NCBI RefSeq assembly: GCF_000315625.1
Contig: NW_005434603.1
Span: forward strand, 164,038 to 228,037
DNA: 64,000 nucleotides
Origin: Guillardia theta CCMP2712
Lineage: Eukaryota > Cryptophyceae > Pyrenomonadales > Geminigeraceae
Direction of reading: 5' to 3'
Below the pieces are notes generated by a model. It saw only the letters and a list, made by a program, of their open reading frames with translations. It was not told the DNA's origin and made no database searches. Positions 33,417 through 44,320 of the stretch are shown here, one piece after another. Each line of letters opens with the position of its first letter. The first letter of the stretch is position 1. The translations under genes and the position numbers were made by a program.

Positions 33417-34357
33417 GCTCTACTGCAAGCTAGGAGAGGCTAGGATGAGCGAGGAGTGTTGTCAGTATGGTCTGCTCGTGTGATGGAGGAGCAAGGTTCA
33501 ATGAGCAGCAGGCGTGCTAGTCTGTCTCTCCTGCAGCCTCAGCGGCATAATTACAGGTCCTTCAGATCCAAACCTGCAGCATCACTTCAATCACCTCCCT
33601 CTCGCATCACATCACATTGCGCTCATTCTCGTCCTCTCAGCAACAACCCCGCGATCCTTTTGGGTCATTCGACCCCTCACTTGTTCCACTGGGTGTAACT
33701 CAATCTCATCGCAGCACTTCCAACTCACTCCCATCATCCACTCGCCTCTTTGATCAGTTTGCTCTCAATCATCATCATCACAATCATCATCTATCAGCTC
33801 TCCTCTCCTCCTCCTCTCCTCCCTCCCTTCCCGTTTCGCCATTTTGATGCTGTGCTGGACGACCGTTACGTACCTGTTGCGCTTCAACTACGACCGTTTC
33901 GGAGTGGGGCACCCCTATTTCGGGCATGGCAGGAGGCGCGGCTTGGGAGGTCGTTGTGGTGAGGCGCAAAAGGTATGAAGATGAGGAGGAAGAGGAGGTG
34001 AAGAAGGAGACAGAGCAGGAATGGAGCAGGAACAAGGCAAGATGGTGTGAGGGAGGAGGCAAGAAAGGACAGGGTAGGAGGAGGGAGAGGGCGGTGGAAT
34101 GGGAAGGGAATGTAGAGGGTGATGGAGAGAGGGGAGAGGAGGAGCGGGACAGGGATGGAATGGAAGGCATGAAATGCAGAGCGAGCAAGATATGCAGGAA
34201 TTAGAGATTTCATTGAATCGACAAGGGTGGAACTTAAATAGCCTCACCTGTTGCCACCTAGTTGATGTGTGAAGAATTTCCTCTCCTGTGTAAGAGGAAA
34301 ATCGTGTAATGGCAGAGTGGAAGCTGCGTTGTTTCTGTGTTTGATCCTTTTACTTCA
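33417..34357. other. intergenic between divergent genes
   Basis: Likely holds promoters of the CLC gene (-) and the 34.36-kb gene (+). 33970-34150 is strongly purine-rich on the plus strand. No gene supported. Confidence 0.5.
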
Positions 34358-35016
34358 TGTCTGATGCTCGATTGGTCAACAGCGAGTCTTACAAACGTGG
34401 AGTTGCCGCGCTCTGTGCGCTCGCGCTTCTTGCTGTTGTGGTGAGTCACAAGCTGTGTTCGACAAGGTCTGTCTGAACACCTGGTTTCACAAAAGACCCT
34501 TGTTGCGTTGAGACATCAGAATGGGCAACAAGCTGGTCTGGCGCAGGCGTTCTTCAATGGCAAACGTTACAGGGTACAGGGGCTGCTATCCGTCTCCAGG
34601 TAGGCGGAACTTCTCCTCCCCACCCGCGCAGATTCTCATCAGAGTGGTCAGCCCGATTCAGTCTGTCTCCCCTTACAACGACAACTTCTTTGAGCCGGAG
34701 CCCATCGATGACTATGGCATCTACCGTGAGAGACAGGTTGTTGGCTCGCACGACATCGTGACTGACTTGCTCGTTGACCCTGCAGCTGCAATGAAGTTCT
34801 CAGACTACACCAAGGTGAGGAGACGGGAGCGCGCTATGACTCAAGACAAGGGCGAGCCAGACTCGGGCAATGAGTACCAACAGAAAGCGAGTCAGAGCGG
34901 CTTCCTGGAACCCATCTTGAATGTGCGTTTACGTCGCTGTGCTGCAACGAGCCGTAACTGAAATCGTTCCACGACAGGCCGACGTGTCAGGGGAGATTCA
35001 GAATCCACCGAAGTAA
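34358..35016 (+). CDS. small membrane-anchored hypothetical protein
   Basis: ATG 34358 gives a short N-terminus and a hydrophobic segment RGVAALCALALLAVV, then a GT donor. Later exons read YNDNFFEPEPIDDYGIY, LLVDPAAAMKFSDYTK, GEPDSGNEYQQKASQSGFLE, and a last exon ADVSGEIQNPPK ending at TAA 35014. One exon border near 34510-34640 is unresolved. It looks like a single-pass or secreted protein of about 170 aa of unknown family. It shares with the next gene the plan of a basic N-terminus, one helix and a polar outer part. Confidence 0.55.
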
Positions 35017-35139
35017 TCTACAACTTTGGAGGTAGCGACAGAGAATATCTCACTGTCAGGAGAAAGGGGAGGCGACTCAGAGAAGGTAGGATTGTAAAAC
35101 AACAGGCTGATCAAGAGGCTGAGGCCTACGTGCCATCAT

Positions 35140-35700
35140 CATCCGGATGGCATCATGGCACCGGTGACCCCGGCGGCAGCCTAGTATCTCAGAAGATCGG
35201 ACGGTCTCGGATCGGACGTTAGCCGTGTCACTGTCGGAACGGGGGCCTTTCAACTTGAATTGGAACACCATTCAGGCCCGCTTTGTAAATTCTAATGTGT
35301 TTTGCTTCAAACTTTAAAGCAAAGTAGACCGTCTCTCTCCGAACGGCGCCCGGCCCGGCCCGGGCCGGGCGCGGCCGCCCGGAACGCCCTCCGAGGCTCA
35401 GCGCCGGCCCGGGCCGGGCCTGCGGCCGCCGCTGGGCCACGGTCCGATCCCGGCGAGCCTGTGACAGGCGGCGCCAGCTTCAACTCGGACCATTGCCGCT
35501 AACTAGTAAGTCTCAAGTTACCAACGGTACGGTCGGGAACTCACAGTGACTCGGAACATCATCCCACTTGGCAGGTCCGGGACTTGACTTCCAGCCTCCG
35601 TGAGGCCCTGAGGCTCGGTTCCCGCAAGTTCACCGGGCCCCCGGGGCCCGGGCCGCGCACAGGCAGTCGGAGCCTCCCGGCGCGGCCGCAATGATTCAAT
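35140..35700. other. GC island 3
   Basis: Runs of GGCCCGGCCCGGGCC type (35345-35445 and 35635-35690), between moderately GC flanks with GATCGGAC words. It is followed abruptly by AT-rich sequence (35700-35935). Confidence 0.7.
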
Positions 35701-35974
35701 GAACTAATTTCCGTTAAAACGACGTTATCTCCGTTACATACCGTTGAATATAGAGGGACCGGTACTTTTGCCTTGAAATGACCGGAGCAGTAACAATTTC
35801 TTTTCTTGATGGGGTCCTCTTTGTCTGAAGGTTGTACCAAATTCATAATTAGTGAGAGAAAGTTTCGAATTAACACAAAGTAAATCCAATTTTTGATTAA
35901 TTTTCAAATATGAATACGAAACAAGAAAATTCAACTAGTGTGGAGGAGGTGCCGTAGCGAAGAGCCGCGGAGCT

Positions 35975-37092
35975 ATGGCATCGTACGGCTCCATGCCGCA
36001 TGGGCTTCTTCCTGCTGCTGGGAGAGACTCCTCTTTCAAGCTCTCAAGGAAGACCATGGTTGCTGTTGCTTCTTCTCTGGCTGCTGTGATGGCTCTGGTT
36101 GCACTTGTCCTTGTGCGATCACGAGGAAACACTTCGGTAAGTGACCTCTCTGTGAATGCATGCTGCAAGGTCAGGAAGCGGTTGGCAAATGCGCGATTCT
36201 TTGTCTATGCTCATGAAATCTTAATGACGATGTTGCTGATGAATGTATCGTGTAGGAGTTGTTGCAGAAGGCAGTTGCTGTCAAGTATGTCTCCGCGCCA
36301 TCAACTGTTAGATATGTTCCAGTCAAGGCACTCGGCCCTAGGAGCGTCAAGGCCAAGGCGCCTGCTGTCAAGTACGTCCCTGTGCAGGAGGTCAGAAACG
36401 TCAAGACTGGCAAGATTGAGTACATCCCTGTGAGCATGATGTCGTTGCCCAAGCGTAAGCTGGTCAAGGCCCAACAGCTGCGCATTGGCGGAAAGGGAAC
36501 TCTCCGAGCTGGTTCGGTTCTCGCTGGTGAAGGGGAGGAGGCTGCTGCTGGCGAGGAGGCTGCTGCTGGCGGGGAGGCTGCTGCTGGCGAGGAGGCTGCC
36601 GCTGGAGAGGAGGCTGCCGCTGGAGAGGAGGCTGCTGCTGGAGAGGAGGCTGCTGCTGGAGACGCTGCTGCGGAAGGAGAGGAGGGATCTGCTGATGAGG
36701 CTGGAGCTGATGAAGTTCCTGCCGCTGTGACCCCCCCAACTCCAGAGGAAATTGCCAAGGCTTTGCAACGCATCCAGGAGCGTGATATCCAGGAGCAGAC
36801 CTTCCACGACACCCTTGTTGATGCTCAGACCGGCCAGCCCGTTCATGTTCCAGGAGTTGCAGGATCAGCGCACAATGGTGTTTCTGGAGTCGGTGAGGAG
36901 CTGCGTGTCGTTCGAATATATACATGCTGACTTGCCACAGGTGGTATCTTCGGCGTTGGAGGATTCCTTGGGCCAGACTATCCTATCTCTGACTCCGTCA
37001 GGTACGAGAACGCAGTCACCTCGGGCCCAGCATGCACTTGCACCTCTTGCACGGGAAGCCCACCAGTATGCACGGGCTGCACATGCCGGTAG
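35975..37092 (+). CDS. type II membrane protein with VPV-like and EEAAAG repeats
   Basis: Three exons: 35975-36136, 36256-36892 and 36941-37092; about 316 aa. A basic N-terminus is followed by one helix, TMVAVASSLAAVMALVALVLV, so the rest is lumenal or extracellular. Next come repeats around KYVPV (KYVSAP, RYVPVKAL, KYVPVQEV, EYIPVSMM), a run of seven or more EEAAAG units (about 36532-36670), and a C-terminus with closely spaced cysteines (CTCTSCTGSPPVCTGCTC). The VPV flavour recalls articulin-type cytoskeletal proteins, but the membrane anchor argues against simple identity. Function unknown. Confidence 0.75.
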
Positions 37093-37443
37093 AGAGTGAA
37101 TTAACTTCGCCGGATGCGAAAGAGCTCGGAGTGTCGGTCACATCGGTGGTGTGTATTGATGAAGGATGGAACGAGATTGTGTGGTGCAACAAGAGACCTT
37201 TGGAACCAAACTGTCAAGAGAGGGTCTAGAGTTTGAAACCCACAAAATGAGGACAAAAAAATAAAAATTCTGAAAGATACATCATGTTGGGGACTGTTAG
37301 TGTAGGTCAAATAGAAGAGACTCCCCGGAGATCAGGAGCATGGCGATGAGAGTGTGTTTATTGGGTCCATGTAGGTACATGTATTGGGTCCATGTAGATA
37401 CGTCATCACACATCAAAATTCACATCTGCCAGCTCTGCGATCC
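37093..37443. other. intergenic between convergent genes
   Basis: Includes a short direct repeat TTGGGTCCATGTAG at about 37359 and 37384. No gene seen. Confidence 0.5.
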
Positions 37444-38166
37444 TTACGAGATGATGCTCTTTGGCTCCACACGGGGCCCGAAAGCCTCGACCTTGTCGCC
37501 GTCGGTGATGAGGAACTTGGCGAAGTTCCACTGAATGTCCCCGCAGCTGGTTGCGTCCTTGAGTTTCTTGTACAAGGGATGAGTGTCGTTGCCGTTGACG
37601 TTGATCTTGGAGAAAAGGGGGAACTTGGCGTTGTACTTGGTCTCAACAAAATTCTTAATCTCTGCCTCAGTTCCTGGCTCCTGGGCACCGAACTGGTTGC
37701 AAGGGAATCCAAGAACCACCAGGTCGGGAGCGGTGTACTTCTTGGTGAGCTCAGCTGCGGAGAGAGTCAGCAACTACTTGCAAGAGTTCACAAAAGAATC
37801 ACCGATCTCCTTGTAGTTGGAGTCGGTGAGCCCGCACTTGGAAGCCAGGTTGACGATCAAGACCTTCTTGGCGCTGCCATAGCTGGACCCAAGGTCGACC
37901 TCCTTGCCATCAATGTCCTTCGCCTTGATACCATCGAGAAACTTCGCAGACATCCCGAGAGCACCGCTCTTCTCTGCGTTCCTGAAGCCTCCTTGGAATG
38001 CAAGAGCCCTGGATCGCCCGGACCTGAACAAACCAGGGCAACTGTCACTCCTAGGAAGAGACTCTCGGCTGCTACGAAGCGTCTGGGTGAAGGAGGAGGA
38101 GAGGGGGGAGGAGAAGGCAGAGCATCCGGCGATGAGAACCGCCAGCACGCAGCTTCTAAGCGCCAT
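37444..38166 (-). CDS. glutathione peroxidase, plastid-targeted
   Basis: Two exons, 37803-38166 and 37444-37754, joined in phase; 224 aa from ATG 38166. The mature part has VNLASKCGLTDSNY with the peroxidatic Cys (not selenocysteine), FPCNQFGAQEPG with the Gln and resolving Cys, and WNFAKFL with Trp and Asn: the full catalytic tetrad. The enzyme reduces hydroperoxides with thioredoxin or glutathione. The leader MALRSCVLAVLIAGCSAFSS is a signal peptide ending in a CSAF motif with Phe at the cut site, followed by a Ser/Arg-rich transit segment. That is the known bipartite import signal of red-derived complex plastids. Confidence 0.92.
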
Positions 38167-38597
38167 CGTCACCGTTTGTTTATGAGCTACCCTTCAACCC
38201 TTATGTGTATATAAACCCTACCACCCTACCCTTGCACTCATCCACAAATTCATGTTATCAGAAGGGGTACTAGGTATAACCGGTGATGACAACCACCCCC
38301 CACAAACATCCTCTGCGGCAACCCCCTCATTTTCCTTCTTTCCCTCAGTCCGATTCCCTTGAAAACTCTTGAGTTGTTCACTTTCCAATAAGATTAATTC
38401 TGTGTCATCTGCATCAACACAACACAGCCTGAATGTGGATTCCTAACAACAATAAAGAGTTGCATGAGATGACGTCCCTGTTAAAAACTTGAGCATGTAG
38501 GACATTGGATGGATGATTCATTCAGTTGCAAAGAAGGTAGTTGAGTTGATAGGTGACATGTTTTAAGTATCTACAAGTGGTTATCCAGTCTCATCAG
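38167..38597. other. intergenic, short C-rich leader
   Basis: Upstream of the peroxidase ATG lie CTACCACCCTACCC (38217-38231) and ACCACCCCCCAC (38291-38302), words shared with the tracts near 26-28 kb. No gene found. Confidence 0.5.
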
Positions 38598-39905
38598 CTA
38601 AGATTTTGCATTTCTGTACGAGGGCAAGCGTTCTTCAGAATCCATCACTACAAAGGCGAAAGATGTGGAGGAAGAGCCTTCTTCTCCTGGATCTTGCTCT
38701 GACATTTCGTTATACTCTCCTGTAACGAACGCGTCATAGTCTGCCATTGCAATGATGTGCTTTGCACCATCAAGTTCGTGAGTTCCTTCCGAAACTTGGA
38801 AAATGTTTCCTTGGCGCAGCAAAATCAGACCTATACATCGAGCATACAAAATTTGAACCTCCCTCACGACGCTTTTGCTGAATCGTGCACTCTCATACAA
38901 ACGAAGATATCGTAATGCCGTTTTGGAATCAACATCTCTGTACGTAGGAACCGTCAGAAGGGTTTGGTCCGAAGGGAGAGAATGTTTGTCGTCAAGTCTG
39001 TTTTACTTACGGGTAGCGCTTCATGATGAGTAGCATCGCTTCCCGCGGGTTGAATGTCTCTACGTTTTCCCTGCCATTCCCAGTCACTCGTTCGCAGCCC
39101 TCTATCGTGTTCCTTACGAGAAGGCTGCATTCAGATCTTTCTTGCAGCATTTCAACACAATGTCGCTAATTTTCACCAGCATCAGAGCATGGCCGATGGA
39201 GCAGAAGCAAATCCTCACCGATAGGATGTTGCAATCAGAGATCGATAGTTTTTCAGCTCGCCGTTGGAGTTTAATCGACCCCATCCCGGCCTGCCATGTC
39301 CGACTGTGAGGAGTAGGAAGACACAAAGATCAGCCATCTTCTCACAGATTGATGTGTTTGTCATCTGGCTGGAATCTCGAAGAAATATCACATGATCTGC
39401 AAAGGACTATGAGCGGCCCTCACTCCTTTGAGATGGAAACTTTCATGCGTACCTGTACAGGTTTTTGTTGAGGAGAGTTCTGTGGCTTTTCGGTATGTGT
39501 GGTAGTTTTGTTTCAGTCACTGAAGCCGAGAGCGCAAAAATGATGCTCTGTCCATTGCTAAATCTTTGTTTCACGTCCTGGCCTTCAAATGAACAACACG
39601 AGGAGTGTCAGGTAGTCTACACACCTGTATTTCTTTCCTCCTCCTCCCAGCCCTGGAAACCACACAGGTCAGGGATCGACGGGACATTGGTCAGTCAAAC
39701 CTAGATCCCGTGAGACCAAAGAGGAGCACGACAAAGATGAAGGCGATCGGAATGGCACTGAGCACCTGCAACGGCACATGAGGGTTGGGAGATCGTCCGT
39801 CGTCTCTTCTCGTTTGAAAGACAAACTCACATAGATCGTGCGCTCGAACGTGATCGACTGGTTGATTGTAGTCTCGCTCGCCACAACCGACATGTTCCAT
39901 ACCAC
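38598..39905 (-). CDS. unknown membrane protein, multi-exon (partial)
   Basis: Exons that join in phase include a last exon 38598-38938 (KTALRYLRLYESARFSKSVV through a Glu/Ser-rich tail) and the one before it ending at 39011 (NPREAMLLIMKRYPD). Further 5' are coding-like segments: DHVIFLRDSSQMTNTSICEK and, near 39.7 kb, VLSAIPIAFIFVVLLFGLTG, one membrane helix. The segment IGLILLRQGNIFQVSEG resembles the regulatory (RCK/TrkA-C) domain of potassium channels, but only loosely. The 5' end is unresolved; it may start within 39.9-40.2 kb, which is pyrimidine/purine low-complexity DNA. Confidence 0.45.
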
Positions 39906-40257
39906 CTATAGCAGACGATGCATTGCCGAGTGCGCGGCGAGGTAGAGCAGGCTCACAGGGAGGGAGGGACGGGAGGGAGAACTTGAGAGGGGAGAACAAG
40001 TTGAGGGCAGGAAGTGGATGAGGGGTGCAACGACGTGAGGCAAACGAAGAAGAAGAAGAAGATTGTTGACGAGTACAATGAGGAGGAGGAGCAAGTGCGA
40101 GGGAAAGAACGAAGGTGATTGTTGACGAGTACAAGGAGGAAGAGCAGGAGCAAGTGCGAGGGGAAGAGCGGGCGAGAACGAACAGAGTGGAGGAGAGGCA
40201 AGGACACAACTAGAGCAAGGCAGCAAATCAATTAGCTAAATTTATTACTGTCCAACT

Positions 40258-40690
40258 TCATCTGCTGCCGGGCGGCCGAAGTTTTCCCGGGCCGCCCGCG
40301 GCCGCGGCGGGGGCCGCGGGCGGCCGGCCGGAAGCCTCCCGGAGTCCGACCGTCTCTGATGATCGGACTTGACGTTTCAAAGCCCGCCCAAGCCGGCCGG
40401 GCAGTGTGGTTTCCGCGGACCGGCGGGCGGCCCGCGCCAGCCCCACCGCCTCCGGGCCGCGGCCGCCCGGCCGGGCCGCGGCCGCCCGGCCGGGCGGCGC
40501 ACTGCCGGGCAGCCCGGGCCGGCGCGGCGCCTTGAACGGTTGATCACTGATGCCAACAGATGCCAACCGTGAGTCGGAGTGCGGCGGCCGCTAGTGCCGC
40601 CGGCCGCGCCGCGGCCGCCCGGCCCCATCAGCCCGGCGGCGGGCCCGGCGGCGCCGGACTCCGGGATGATCATCAGCGGCAGGAACACGA
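40258..40690. other. GC island 4
   Basis: The most extreme of the islands: CGGCCGCCCGGCCGGGC-type words throughout, with multiple overlapping inverted repeats. No gene credible. Confidence 0.75.
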
Positions 40691-40779
40691 TTCAGCTAAT
40701 TGAATTAACGTTGATAGTTTTGAGTTGAACTCGAGGCAATTTCCGCAGGCTTGCGACCCCTGAGCGGCCGGTTGTCAAG

Positions 40780-41000
40780 ATCTCGACTACCCCTACCCAG
40801 TGTCACTTGTCACATTTTATATATATATTGGAGGTACCCTACCTACTCTAATCACTGACCAGGACCCTTGTTTCAGTAGGCTCATATCGGAACCATCGCT
40901 ACCATCGCTACCATCGCCACTACCCCCACCCTCAACTCTGGAGGCTTTCAGTACCCCACCCGTAATCCTTTTTAGTTCGCTCTTTCATTCCCCCATCCAT
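40780..41000. other. short C-rich tract after island 4
   Basis: CTACCCCTACCCAG at 40789, CTACCTAC at 40849 and repeated CTACCATCG; same word family as the 26-28 kb tract. May act as leader of the next gene. Confidence 0.5.
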
Positions 41001-41168
41001 CATGCCGGGAGGAGCTTGACTTGAGACTTCAGCGAACGTCCATGCAAGGGTAGGCTGAGACAGCGATACACCGGCGCATGGTGGGGATGGTCAAGGAGAC
41101 ATCCTGAAAGAAGCCCTGTACAAGCTCTGAGAGGAGCCTGTCAACCGTCAAGGAGATATCTTGACAGC

Positions 41169-43179
41169 AGTTCGTCAAGGCAAGCTGAGTGGATCTTGAA
41201 GCTTTTCAAAGTCACCAGCACTTGCCGAATCGAGTCAGAGATCGAAATATTAGCAAGCAGCATCCTTCTTCCCTGTCTTGATGAGATTGTGAAGAATTGA
41301 CCGTGCTTACGTTGACAGCTCTTGAGACAAAAAAGTTTCTATCAGGTTGAGCAGGAATTGATATCCTTAGGAAAAAAATGCAATGGTGATATCAAGACTT
41401 TGTTCTTCTCTAGCACATGTGACTGGTCGTGCAGGTATGTGCAGATCGGGTTTGTTTTGTTGAGCATGGTCGTCGTCATCTATCTCGTCCAATTCTTCGG
41501 CTTGATAGACCTGAGGAAGATTTTCTGTTCCCGAGCTTGCTTCGGAAAGCGTCAAGACAACTTGCCCTCCAAACCCGTGGACAGTGAGGACATCTCAGTG
41601 GTTGACTCCGCGCACACAGACAACTTCGACCCACTGAAGGACTTCCCACACGACTCTGCTCTTGCCAAGACCCATGATCGACTCCGCGACTTTCCCGACA
41701 CGGACTCGGGGTCTGAATTCAACGACAGCTTCAGGAATCCCCCGAATGGCAACGTGCTGCAGCACAACATCTTCCCAAGGATCCCGCCCAGACAGCCCAT
41801 GGCTATTGACCTTTCCCAAGGGTCCGAAAGCAGCTTCAGTCACGCCCTCCTACCCAAGACTCTGGAGCATTCCGACGAGGAGTCTGAGGACGAGATGTTC
41901 GCCCTGCCAACGCTAGCCAGGAAGAAGTCTCTGCTGCCAGACAAGTCGAGGCTTCAGCAGGAGGAGCCCGACCAGGGTCTGCGCAGCCTCTACTCTCCGA
42001 CTGGAGAGTCAGATTTCAGGTCCACTCGTACCGCGAGCACGGCCTCCGGTGACGAGCATCCCCTCCGCGATGCCATGCTGGAGCGGCTGGAGGAGGAGGA
42101 CGGGGAGGATGCAGACTCCGATGTCTTCGTCCTTTCAAAGATGAGCTCGAGGCGCCCAGGTCATCAGGTCGAACGATCAACCCATCAGGTCGAACGATCA
42201 CCACCGTCAGGACCCGGACTGGAGCGGGCGGGGCAGGAGCTTCCCAAGAGGGCTTTCCCGGCACCGAATGCGAGAGGCGGCAACATCGCTCTCACTACAA
42301 CGCAGTCCATCCAGCACCTCAAGAAAGAAATCGAGAGGCAAGGCCAGCACACGACCACACTCAATGAGGGCGTGCAGACAGACTATGACGAGGAGTTCGA
42401 CGAGCCGTCAGCCCTCAACAGCAAGAAGGATGCGCAAGGAGATGGGTCAAGCGAGATGGTCCCTAAGACCCTCGAGCTGAACCTGCGGATCATCCGAGCA
42501 CAGTTATCAAAGATGAAGGACGCAGACCCGCCGGACAGAGCCAAGAGCTCCCCGAGGACGGTCGAGTTTAGAAGCTCCCTCCCGCCCGAGCGAGGCAACA
42601 ACAGGCAGAGCGACTTTCCTCCATCGCATCCGGTAAGAGATGTTGTGCTGTGTGCTGTGTGTGCTCAGATGCCCGTGTCCTCGTCTCCACGTGCTTTCTT
42701 GGTCTAGCTCCTGACGACTTCACTTGCTTCAGATGTCCTCCAGCAACGTCCGAAGGAACCGCACTATGAGCCCCAGGGCCGTTCCCATGCTCTCCGACCA
42801 GATGCACGCGCTGTACTGGGCCGCAGTAGGCGGAGGGAACGACTCGAGGCCGGGGACCGCTCGCCTGATCACTCCGAGGCAGTCCTCCCCCCTCGCTGAG
42901 TCCGAGACCAGGAGGAGTCAGACTCCCTCTCGCGCTGACATGCTCGCTGCGCTTGCATCCAAAGTCGTCACCCCCAGGAGTGCGCAAAACTCGGCTCGAG
43001 GCTCCAGCTACCAGCCTCCTCCCTCGCTGGACGGGCTGGAAGTCAACACGCCACGCAGCGGCTCGATGCACTGGTCTCAGATCGCAGAGGAGAATCAGAG
43101 GTCGCAGAGGAGCGAAAAGTCGAGCAAGGATGTCTTCCTGCAGATGCTGAAGCCGAGAGCGGCAGGCGCGCAGCTGTGA
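41169..43179 (+). CDS. single-pass membrane protein with long disordered tail
   Basis: Exon about 41169-41288 (LKLFKVTSTCRIESEIEILA), exon 41319 to 42633 or so, and exon from 42733 to TGA 43177. A helix YVQIGFVLLSMVVVIYLVQF lies near residue 80; the roughly 500 residues after it are acidic, Ser/Pro-rich and probably cytosolic and disordered, with short basic Ser-Arg clusters (RRNRTMSPRA) that look phosphorylatable. A duplicated heptapeptide-like unit (HQVERS) occurs at 42164-42202. The intron 41289-41318 would be only 30 nt, needed to avoid an in-frame stop. No family recognised; first exon not found. Confidence 0.65.
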
Positions 43180-44062
<883 letters not shown>

Positions 44063-44271
44063 TCAGCGGGACATCATGTCGCGCCACTCGCAGTAGAACT
44101 CGTGGAAGCCTGCCTTGGTCATGATGTCGTAGAAACCCCGCAGGTGGATCTGAAGTCGCAAGATCTCAAGTCAATCGCAGCTGAAGGCGCAGGCAGGCAA
44201 GCAGGCAGCGCAGCAGAAGCAGCAGCAGCATGATGATGATGATGAAGAGGAGAGGATGAGGTGGTGGTGGT

Positions 44272-44320
<49 letters not shown>

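Noticed and set aside
36171-36925. Minus-strand Ala/Ser/Pro- and Gln-rich frames opposite the 36-kb gene
   Set aside because: They mirror the EEAAAG repeat; the plus strand has the helix, splice borders and non-repeat coding on both sides.
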